Made by a program: the position numbers and the translations under genes. Below, in pieces: positions 51,701 through 58,945 of a DNA stretch of 64,000 bases. This DNA comes from Variovorax sp. PMC12 (GTDB taxonomy: Bacteria > Pseudomonadota > Gammaproteobacteria > Burkholderiales > Burkholderiaceae_C), in assembly GCF_003019815.1 (NCBI RefSeq), contig NZ_CP027774.1:1077941-1141940 (forward strand), read 5' to 3'. The first letter of the stretch is position 1; each line of letters opens with the position of its first letter. The notes beneath the pieces were generated by a model. The model made no database searches. It was not told where the DNA came from and saw only the letters and a list, made by a program, of their open reading frames with translations.

Positions 51701-51953
51701 GGTCTACCTTTGTGAATTTCTCTGACGAAATACCTCGGGTGCCCCTTCTCCCGACCCTTGTGAGGTGGTGTTGGGACCTTGGACCCAGCGGCCATGGACG
51801 CAATGCTTGCTGCGCCGGACCGGGATCTGTTTGCCGTTGAAGTGCAGCGGGGATTATCTTCGTATCGTGGCCGCAGCGATGGAGCTCGCGCCAAGCCTGC
51901 GTCGGAAGACTTAGTGAATACTGACTTGAAGCCGCGACCGTGGATGGCTCCCC

Positions 51954-52778
51954 TCAGTGCCGCCCGTTGCGCTGGATGCGATGGCGCAGCTGGCTTGAAA
52001 GCGTGTCCGCGATGATCACCATGAGGGTGATGACGATGATGCAGGTGGCCGTCTCGGGGTAGCGGAAGAGCTTGAGGCTGCTCACCAGTTCGAACCCGAG
52101 TCCGCCGGCGCCCACCATGCCCAGCACCGTCGCCGAGCGCAGGTTCACTTCGAAGCGATAGAGCACGACCGCGATCCAGGCGGTGACGACCTGCGGGACC
52201 ACGCCGAAGACGATGACCTGCAACGGCCGCGCGCCGGTCGCCCGCAGGGCTTCGAGCGGCCCCTGGTCGATCTCCTCGATGGCATCGGCGAAGAACTTGC
52301 CCAGCATGCCAGCACCGTGAAGCGCCAGCGCCAGCACGCCGGGGAACGGTCCGAGGCCGACGGCGGAGACAAACACCAGCGCCAGGATCAGCTCGTTGAT
52401 GCTGCGCACCACGTTCAATGCCTGTCGGGTGCTCTGGTACACCCATCGGTTGCTCTGGAGGTTTCTCGCGGCCAGGAACGAAAGAGGAATGGCGGGCAGC
52501 ACGGCCAGCAAGGTTCCCCAGACGGCGATCTGCACGGTTTCGAGCGCGGGAGCGAGCAACCGGCCAAGGATGTGCGTGTCGGGCGGCAGCGTCCGGCCCA
52601 GGAAATCGATGATCTGCGGCAGGCCCGCGGCAAGCTCCGACCAGCTGAGCTGGGCGCCGCTGGCGCTCCATTGCAGCGCCCAGCCGACGACACAAAGACC
52701 GACGAGCAGGTTGAACCAGCTTCGACCTCCCTCGGGGCGCGGCCCGGTCCAGGCGTATTGGGTAGACGGGTTCTTCAT
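51954..52778 (-). CDS. phnE: Phosphonate ABC transporter permease PhnE
   Basis: 274-residue inner-membrane permease with about six helices. The PhnE signatures include LETVQIAVWGTLLAVLPAIP, NVVRSINELILALVFVSAVG and the coupling loop around DAIEEIDQGPLEALRATGA. It pairs with PhnC (ATPase) and PhnD (binding protein) to import phosphonates. The start at 52778 overlaps the phnC stop by four bases. The order phnD-phnC-phnE with one PhnE is standard. Some relatives transport phosphite or hypophosphite, so substrate range is not fixed. Confidence 0.92.
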   Translation of the reverse strand: MKNPSTQYAWTGPRPEGGRSWFNLLVGLCVVGWALQWSASGAQLSWSELAAGLPQIIDFLGRTLPPDTHILGRLLAPALETVQIAVWGTLLAVLPAIPLSFLAARNLQSNRWVYQSTRQALNVVRSINELILALVFVSAVGLGPFPGVLALALHGAGMLGKFFADAIEEIDQGPLEALRATGARPLQVIVFGVVPQVVTAWIAVVLYRFEVNLRSATVLGMVGAGGLGFELVSSLKLFRYPETATCIIVITLMVIIADTLSSQLRHRIQRNGRH

Positions 52779-53587
52779 GTTCCTGTTCCTGTTCCGGTGC
52801 TTGCCATCAGCGGCATCGACAGCGCGAGGGGGCTGGCCGCGTCCTTCCTGTCGAGCGCGGGTTGCGGCATGTAGATGCGATCGATGTCGTCCTGCCCCAT
52901 AGCCTCGGGTGTGCCGTCGAACACGACGCGGCCTTGCGCGAGCCCGACGATGCGGTCGGCGAACTCGCGCGCGTAGTCGACCTGGTGCAGGTTGCACAGC
53001 ACGGTGATGCCCAGGTCGCGCGAGGCGTCGTGCAGGTACTGCAGCACCTTGCGCGAGGTCTGCGGGTCGAGGCTTGCGACGGGCTCGTCCGCAAGGATCA
53101 GCCGGGGGCGCTGCGCGAGCGCACGGGCAATGCCCACGCGCTGCATCTGCCCGCCCGACAACGAATCGGTCCGCTCGTGCGCCTTGTGCGCCAGGCCCAC
53201 ACGGCCCAGGCATTCGTGCGCCAGATCGATGTCCGCGCGGCTGAAGAAGTGCATGATCGAAGCAAGGGTCGACACGGCGCCAAGGCGGCCGGTCAGCACA
53301 TTCTTCAATGCGCTCAGCCGAGGCACCACGTTGTGGTGCTGGAAGATCATCGCGACGCGCTGGCGCAGCGCGCGCGTGTCCGCGCACTTCACCGCATCCA
53401 TGCCGTCGACCTTCAGTTCGCCACCATCTGCCACGGCCAACCGGTTCACGCATCGCAGAAGCGTCGACTTGCCGGCACCCGATTCGCCGAGAACCACCAC
53501 GAATTCGCCCGCGGCGGCGTCCAGATCCACACCGCGCAGCACGGCGTTGTCGCCATACCGCTTGGTGAGTTGCCGGATGCGGATCAC
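52775..53587 (-). CDS. phnC: Phosphonate ABC transporter ATP-binding protein PhnC
   Basis: 270-residue ABC ATPase: Walker A GESGAGKSTLLRC, Q-loop in FQHHNVVPRLS, signature DSLSGGQMQRVGIARAL, Walker B RLILADEPVASLDP and H-loop NLHQ. The closest type is PhnC. Its start is a GTG at 53587 that overlaps the phnD stop (GTGA), so it is coupled to phnD. The C-terminal 25 residues are an odd Ser/Thr/Gly tail ending in TGTGTGT. Confidence 0.93.
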   Translation of the reverse strand: MIRIRQLTKRYGDNAVLRGVDLDAAAGEFVVVLGESGAGKSTLLRCVNRLAVADGGELKVDGMDAVKCADTRALRQRVAMIFQHHNVVPRLSALKNVLTGRLGAVSTLASIMHFFSRADIDLAHECLGRVGLAHKAHERTDSLSGGQMQRVGIARALAQRPRLILADEPVASLDPQTSRKVLQYLHDASRDLGITVLCNLHQVDYAREFADRIVGLAQGRVVFDGTPEAMGQDDIDRIYMPQPALDRKDAASPLALSMPLMASTGTGTGT

Positions 53588-54453
53588 TTCATGCTCCGCA
53601 GGTCCAGCTTGAGCACCTTGGCGGTGTCGCGAACCACGTTGTAGGCCGCATCGTTGGTCGGCTGGAAGCCGTTGAGCACGCCCTGGTCGCCCCATGGCAA
53701 GTCCTTGACGTTGGCCAGGGCCTTGGCGATCTTCGCCTTCAGTGCCGGATCGAGATCCTTGCGCCAGACCATCGGCGATTCGGGAATCGGATTCGACGAC
53801 CAGACGATCTCGAGCTCGTCCTGCTTCACCTGGCCCTTGGCGATGGCGCTGGCGAGGATGCGGTCCGCCACGGATGCGGCATCGACCTTCTTGTTGGCCA
53901 CGGCCAGGATGCTCGCGTCGTGCGAGCCCGAGAAGATGACGCGGCCGAAGAAGGTCTCGGGGTCGTAGCCGGCCTGCAGCAGGCCCGACTTGGGGAACAG
54001 GTGGCCGGACGCGGAGGTCGGGTCGACGAAGGCGAAGGTGCGGCCCTTCAGGTCGGCGGTCTTGGCGATGCCGCTGTCCTTGCGCGTGATGATCACGCTC
54101 TTGTAGGAGCTCTGGCCGGTCTTCTTGGTGACCGCAACCGCGAAGGCTTCCACGTCCGCGACCTGGTTGGCCAGCACATACGAGAACGGGCCGAGGTAGG
54201 CCACGTCGAGCTTCTTCGACCGCAGCGCTTCGATGACGCCGTTGTAGTCGGTCGCCACGAAGGGCTTGACCGGCATGCCCAGCTGCTGCTGGAGGCTGTC
54301 GAGGACCTGCCGGCTGCTCTCTATCATGGCCTGCGAGTCTTCGGCGGGGATCAGGCCGATGGTGAGCGGCTGCACGGCCAGGGCGGGCACGGCGGCGCCT
54401 GCGGAAAGTACCAGGGCAATCAGGCGGCGGCGCAGGCGAAAGAGGGTTTTCAT
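53584..54453 (-). CDS. phnD: Phosphonate ABC transporter periplasmic binding protein PhnD
   Basis: 289 residues with a signal peptide (ALVLSAGAAVPALA) and the PhnD fold: LTIGLIPAEDSQAMIESSRQ, FVATDYNGVIEALRSKKLDVAYLGPFSYV, YKSVIITRKDSGI and VDPTSASGHLFP, which hold the phosphonate-binding residues. It delivers phosphonate (or a related reduced-phosphorus anion) to PhnCE. ATG at 54453 starts the signal peptide; longer readings are not plausible. It is divergent from a LysR gene. Confidence 0.93.
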   Translation of the reverse strand: MKTLFRLRRRLIALVLSAGAAVPALAVQPLTIGLIPAEDSQAMIESSRQVLDSLQQQLGMPVKPFVATDYNGVIEALRSKKLDVAYLGPFSYVLANQVADVEAFAVAVTKKTGQSSYKSVIITRKDSGIAKTADLKGRTFAFVDPTSASGHLFPKSGLLQAGYDPETFFGRVIFSGSHDASILAVANKKVDAASVADRILASAIAKGQVKQDELEIVWSSNPIPESPMVWRKDLDPALKAKIAKALANVKDLPWGDQGVLNGFQPTNDAAYNVVRDTAKVLKLDLRSMK

Positions 54454-54534
54454 GATGATTGGGACTCGTGTATGGGAATGGGAGGTTGCTCGGGAATACC
54501 TCAAGGCTAAGAACGCCGTATGACACCCGCATAT

Positions 54535-54553
54535 CAAATCAATCACGGATTTG
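54535..54553. promoter_or_regulatory. Possible LysR-binding site between phnD and LysR gene
   Basis: CAAATC (54535-54540) and GATTTG (54548-54553) are perfect arms around seven bases, 28 bases upstream of the LysR start and about 80 bases from phnD. Fits the inverted-repeat style of LysR sites; the link to the adjacent regulator is inference. Confidence 0.5.
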
Positions 54554-54580
54554 TCATGGTTCTATCGACACAATCTATGG

Positions 54581-55468
54581 ATGTCCGCAGCCAGACTCCG
54601 CGCCTTTCTCGCCGTGGCCCAGCATGGAAGCTTCAGTGCGGCGGCGCGCGCCGTGGGCTTGAGCCAACCGACGCTGACCACCCAGGTACAGGCCCTGGAG
54701 CGCCAGCACAACGTGGTGCTCTTTCATCGGCAGGGCCACCGCATCGAGCTGACGGATGTCGGCGAGCGCCTTCTTCCCATTGCGCGCCAGATCGCGTCGC
54801 TGGAGCTGGATTCCTACAACCTGCTGCACGACAGCGGCGACCTGCAGTCCGGCGAGCTCAAGCTCGGAGCGGTCGGCCCCTTCCATGTGATCGAGATGGT
54901 CGATGCCTACCGCAAGCGCTATCCGCGCCTCGATGTTTCGATCCGCATGGGCAATTCGGCCTCCGTGTTCAAGGACCTCGAGGAATACGCGGTCGACATC
55001 GGCGTGCTTGCCCGGTTCCACGAAACTCCGGGCTTCAGTGCGACGCCGTATGCGCGGCATGCGCTGATACTGTTCGTTCATCACGAGCATCCGTTCGCCA
55101 ACCGCGGCCAGATCCGGCTGGAAGAGCTGCATGGGCAACCGCTGCTGCAGCGAGAGAGTGGATCGAGCACCCGGCGCGTGCTCGACGAGGTGCTTCAGCG
55201 CGCGGGTATCCGGCCGAAGCTCGCCATGGAAATCGGAAGCCGCGAGGCGATCCGGGAGGCGGCCGCGCGCGGCATCGGCATCGGTGCAGTCTCCGAAGCG
55301 GAGTTCATTCCCGACGCTCGCCTGCGTATCGTCCGCATCGAGGGCGATCCTGCCGTGACGCAGACCTATCTCTACTGCCTCCAGATCCGGCGCGAAAGCC
55401 GTGTGCTGGCGTCCTTCTTCGACGTGGCGCTCAAGCTTCGCAAGGGCGTGTTCGATACGAAGCCATGA
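54581..55468 (+). CDS. LysR-family regulator divergent from phnDCE
   Basis: 295 residues with the LysR helix-turn-helix (about 1-62; LRAFLAVAQHGSFSAAARAV, GLSQPTLTTQVQALERQ) and effector domain (GELKLGAVGPFHVIEMVDAY, MEIGSREAIREAAARGIGIG). It is divergent from phnDCE, its likely target. A TTG at 54551 would add ten residues; ATG 54581 fits the family N-terminus. It is a clear paralog of the LysR protein at 55484-56356, sharing the GAVGPFHV(I/T)EM block and the MEIGSREA segment. Confidence 0.9.
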   Translation: MSAARLRAFLAVAQHGSFSAAARAVGLSQPTLTTQVQALERQHNVVLFHRQGHRIELTDVGERLLPIARQIASLELDSYNLLHDSGDLQSGELKLGAVGPFHVIEMVDAYRKRYPRLDVSIRMGNSASVFKDLEEYAVDIGVLARFHETPGFSATPYARHALILFVHHEHPFANRGQIRLEELHGQPLLQRESGSSTRRVLDEVLQRAGIRPKLAMEIGSREAIREAAARGIGIGAVSEAEFIPDARLRIVRIEGDPAVTQTYLYCLQIRRESRVLASFFDVALKLRKGVFDTKP

Positions 55469-55483
55469 CCCGGCAAGGCAGCA

Positions 55484-56356
55484 TCAGCCGCGCAGCGGGC
55501 GGGCCTCGATGGCCTCGAAGAACGACGAGATGAGACGGCTGTCCCGTCGCTCGCGCAGGCAGCACACATGGATGTGCGTGGAGACGACATCGCCCTCTAT
55601 GCGCACGGGCCTCAGGCGCGGATCGGGCACGTATTCGGACTGCGAAACCGTGCCGACGCCCAGGCCCCTGGCGACCGCTTCGCGTAGCGCTTCGCGACTC
55701 CCGATCTCCATCGCGATCTGAACGGCCACGCGCTGCCTGGCGAGCGCCTCTTCGAGCGCCTTGCGGGTGGTCGAGCCCGGCTCGCGCATCAGCATTGGTT
55801 GCCCCGACAGCTCTTTCAGCGTGATGGATTCGCGCCTCGCGAACGGATGGTCGACATGCACGAACACGATCACCGGGTAGCGCGCATAAAGCTGTATGTG
55901 GTAGCGCTCGTCAGGAAGCCAGCTCGCCACCACCGCCACATCGCTCACGTATTTGTCGAGCGCGCTCAGCACGAACTCGGAATTTCCGAGCGTGACGGAG
56001 AGCTTGATGCGGGGATGGAGCGCGTGATAGGCCTCGATCATCTCGGTGACATGAAAGGGGCCCACCGCTCCCACTTTCAGCGACCCGCGGTGCAGCTTGC
56101 CGCTTTCGTCCATCAGCGAGCTCATATCGCCTTCGAGCGCGATCATCCGCCTGGCCAGGGGCAGCATCTCCAGCCCCAGCGCGGACAACTCCACGCGCCG
56201 GCCGCGGCGATAGAACAGTTCGGCCCCATATTCGCGCTCCAGCATCTGGATCTGCGAATTGAGCGTGCTGTGGCTCATGCCCAGCGTGCGCGCGGCGGCG
56301 GTGAAGCCGCCGTCGTGCGCGACTGCGATGAATGCGCGTATCTGGTTGAGCGTCAC
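55484..56356 (-). CDS. LysR-family regulator, second paralog in the phosphonate region
   Basis: 290 residues: helix-turn-helix (about 1-60; LNQIRAFIAVAHDGGFTAAA, RTLGMSHSTLNSQIQMLERE) and effector domain (GSLKVGAVGPFHVTEMIEAY, MEIGSREALREAVARGLGVG). The start is GTG at 56356 with GGGAG nine bases upstream. It is convergent with its paralog (15 bases between stops). Upstream on the same strand lies the phospholipase gene, so it may be cotranscribed with it or have its own promoter in the 100-base gap. Likely targets are the phosphonate or organophosphate genes around it. Confidence 0.9.
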   Translation of the reverse strand: MTLNQIRAFIAVAHDGGFTAAARTLGMSHSTLNSQIQMLEREYGAELFYRRGRRVELSALGLEMLPLARRMIALEGDMSSLMDESGKLHRGSLKVGAVGPFHVTEMIEAYHALHPRIKLSVTLGNSEFVLSALDKYVSDVAVVASWLPDERYHIQLYARYPVIVFVHVDHPFARRESITLKELSGQPMLMREPGSTTRKALEEALARQRVAVQIAMEIGSREALREAVARGLGVGTVSQSEYVPDPRLRPVRIEGDVVSTHIHVCCLRERRDSRLISSFFEAIEARPLRG

Positions 56357-56456
56357 TGCAACGTCTCCCGGGGCTTCTGGTCGCCTGAAGTCAAAGCACG
56401 CGATGATGCCCACCGATCATGATGGCCATGTGTAAGCCCCCTGCCCGTGCCGCGCG

Positions 56457-58607
56457 CTATACGGCGGCGACGCCCATGGCCGGATCGCTCACGCCGTCCT
56501 TGCCGGTCTCCAGGCGTCCAGCGAAACGCCGCTCGAAGCTGTCGCCCATGGTCAGCGTGAAGTCGTACCAGCTGTTGGTGCCCGCGAGCTTCCACGATGG
56601 CTCCATCTGCATGCCGGGCGCCACGGTGTAGGTCCACGGCCCGTCGGTGCGGTAGGCGTTGGAGCTCACCGTCACGGCCGCCGGCGCGTTGCCCATGTTC
56701 ATGATCGTCAGGCGGATCTCGTTGCCGTCATGGTCGTAGCACACACGCACCTCCGGATTCGGTCCGCTCGACAGGGTGCTCAGGTCGCCCTTGAAATGCC
56801 GGTGGTAGCCGTTCGGCCCGAGCACCCAGAGGCTGTACTTGCCCGCGTTGTCCGCCACAGCCGCCCATGCATCGGAGATCATCTTTCCCGCTTCCACCGT
56901 GTACCGGCGGGGATAGCGCGAGAGGTTCAGCTCGTCGTAGACATGGAACACCGCACCCTGCGTGCCCGTGTTGCTGAACGTGAGCCATGCCTGTCCGTTG
57001 GCCAGGTCGACGTTGGCGCTCGTATGCAGGTGATACGGCAATGCGCGCGAGGGCCGCGCGGCGCGTGCCTGCGAAGGCAGCGGCACCGAGCCCACGGCGG
57101 GAACGGGCACGCCGGGCGACGCCACCTGCTGCGTGTACGTGGCGTCCGCCTGCGCCTTGGTCGGCGCCGTCACCAGCGCGGGCTTGGCCGCGTTCGGATT
57201 GCGGAAGTCGAAGCACGACATCAGGTCCCCGAACACGGTGCGGCGCCACGGGCTGATGTTGGTCTCGCGCACGCCGAAGCGCTGCTCCAGGAAGCGCAGC
57301 GTCGAGGTGTGGTCGAACACCTGTGAGTTGACCCAGCCGCCCACGCTCCACGGCGAGATCACGAGCATCGGCAGCCGTACACCGGCGCCGAAGGGCTTGC
57401 CGTCGGGCGTGCGCTGGCTCGAATCGCCGGGCGGCGCCGGCATCGTGTAGTACTCCTTGCCGATGTCGACCGTCGACTTGCCCTGATAGGTGCCGTCCGT
57501 ATTGCGCCAGGGCGGTGCCGGCGGCGGCATGTGGTCGAAGAAGCAGTCGTTCTCGTCGAAGTTGACGATGAGCACGGTCTTGCTCCAGACATCCGGATTC
57601 GCGGTGAGCATGTCCAGCAGCGTCTGGATGTACCAGGCGCCCTGCTGCGGGACCGACATGCTCGGATGCTCGCTGTAGGCACCCGGCGCGACGATCCAGC
57701 TGACCTGCGGCAGCGTACCCGCGGCGATGTCGTCGGCCACGGCCTGCAGGTAGCCGCCGTCCGGCATGGTGTTGCCGAAGCCTTTGTACAGCGGCGACTG
57801 CGCCTCGAGCGCCGGTGAGTACGCCACGTTCGGCGAACCCTGCGCGCGCAGTTGCTCATCGACGGCGCGGTAGGAGGCGAATGCGACCAGCTGGTTGTTG
57901 TTGCTGTTGTTGCCAGGCCTGTTGTAGACCTTCCAGCTCACGCCGGCCGCTTGCAGCCGCTCCGGGTAGGTCGTCCATGTCAGGCCGTCTGTCGAGGGCC
58001 CCAGGCCGCCCCAGTTGGCGTTGGTGACGCAGGCCTGGCCCGCGACGTTCGCGCCGTTGGTGCCGCTCCACAGGAACATGCGGTTGGTGAAGGTGCCCGT
58101 GTGGATCGAGGTGTGGTACGCGTCGCAGATCGTGAATGCGTTGGCGAGCGCCCAATGGAACGGCAGGTCGGACTGCTGCAGATAGCCCATCGAGATCTTG
58201 GTGTTCTTGGCTTTAGGCCACGCCGCCATGCGTCCGCCGTCCCATGCCGATTGCTGATCGCCCCAGTCGTGCGCGCCGCCGACGCGCAGCGCATTGCCTT
58301 TGGTGGCGTCGAGATAGAACGGCTGCACCGCGTCGGCCGTGCCCTGCTGGATCCACACTGGCTTGCCCGTAGCCATCGGGATGGTGAAGCGGTCGCTGAA
58401 GCCGCGAACGCCGGGCATGGTGCCGTAGTAGTGGTCGAAGGAGCGGTTCTCCTGCATCAGGATGATGACGTGCTCCACGTCGTTGATGGTGCCCGTCGCG
58501 TTGTTGGCCGGAATGGCCAGTGCGCGCTGGATGGCGGGCGGGAACGGACCGAGTGCGGCGCTGGCCGCGGCGGCGCGCAGGAAGGTGCGGCGATTGAATG
58601 GCGTCAT
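56457..58607 (-). CDS. Phosphocholine-type phospholipase C, Tat-exported
   Basis: 716 residues of the bacterial phospholipase C/acid phosphatase family (PlcN/PlcC type), which releases phosphorylcholine or phosphate from lipids. It begins with a twin-arginine signal (NRRTFLRAAAASAALG). The catalytic domain follows (about 45-500): VIILMQENRSFDHYYGTMPG, DAYHTSIHTGTFTNRMFLWS, IVNFDENDCFFDHMPPP. Two C-terminal domains (about 530-700) of beta type finish it. ATG at 58607 starts the Tat signal. The gene follows the small lipoprotein and the alkaline-phosphatase-like lipoprotein genes on the same strand. Confidence 0.92.
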   Translation of the reverse strand: MTPFNRRTFLRAAAASAALGPFPPAIQRALAIPANNATGTINDVEHVIILMQENRSFDHYYGTMPGVRGFSDRFTIPMATGKPVWIQQGTADAVQPFYLDATKGNALRVGGAHDWGDQQSAWDGGRMAAWPKAKNTKISMGYLQQSDLPFHWALANAFTICDAYHTSIHTGTFTNRMFLWSGTNGANVAGQACVTNANWGGLGPSTDGLTWTTYPERLQAAGVSWKVYNRPGNNSNNNQLVAFASYRAVDEQLRAQGSPNVAYSPALEAQSPLYKGFGNTMPDGGYLQAVADDIAAGTLPQVSWIVAPGAYSEHPSMSVPQQGAWYIQTLLDMLTANPDVWSKTVLIVNFDENDCFFDHMPPPAPPWRNTDGTYQGKSTVDIGKEYYTMPAPPGDSSQRTPDGKPFGAGVRLPMLVISPWSVGGWVNSQVFDHTSTLRFLEQRFGVRETNISPWRRTVFGDLMSCFDFRNPNAAKPALVTAPTKAQADATYTQQVASPGVPVPAVGSVPLPSQARAARPSRALPYHLHTSANVDLANGQAWLTFSNTGTQGAVFHVYDELNLSRYPRRYTVEAGKMISDAWAAVADNAGKYSLWVLGPNGYHRHFKGDLSTLSSGPNPEVRVCYDHDGNEIRLTIMNMGNAPAAVTVSSNAYRTDGPWTYTVAPGMQMEPSWKLAGTNSWYDFTLTMGDSFERRFAGRLETGKDGVSDPAMGVAAV

Positions 58608-58653
58608 GGTTCTTGTGTTCGGCGGTGTGGGGTGACCGGCTGCATTCGCGCGG

Positions 58654-58932
58654 TCAAGGTGCGCAGTCGAGCTTCGAGTTCGGGCGCGGCGCGTCACCCC
58701 CTGCTTGCGCGCAGTCGCCGGGCATGGGCGCCGCGACGATCGGCGCCTGCCTGGTCGCGGCGCCGTCGCCGGACGCGGCGGGAGCGACCGGCAACATCGC
58801 GGCCAGGGCCGGGCTGCCACCGCCGCCATCGCCACCACCGCCGCATCCGGCGATGAGAAGGCATGCGGCGCAGGCCGCGCCTGCTGCCCTCACGGCGCCA
58901 GGCAATCCGCTGAAGGAGAAGCTGGATGTCAT
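58654..58932 (-). CDS. Small lipoprotein
   Basis: 92 residues: a signal peptide with lipobox LIAGC, a GGGGDGGGG linker and a low-complexity Ala/Pro-rich tail with two cysteines (GDCAQAGG and KLDCAP). It starts 13 bases after the stop of the alkaline-phosphatase-like gene and ends 46 bases before the phospholipase start, so it sits between them in one operon. No homologous family recognised. It may be an accessory of one of its neighbours. Confidence 0.7.
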   Translation of the reverse strand: MTSSFSFSGLPGAVRAAGAACAACLLIAGCGGGGDGGGGSPALAAMLPVAPAASGDGAATRQAPIVAAPMPGDCAQAGGDAPRPNSKLDCAP

Positions 58933-58945
58933 CGTGTGTCCCCTC

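Noticed and set aside
51701..51953. Attenuator leader peptide ahead of the acetolactate synthase gene
   Set aside because: The short in-frame reading upstream lacks runs of Leu, Val or Ile codons, and no terminator/antiterminator hairpins are apparent.
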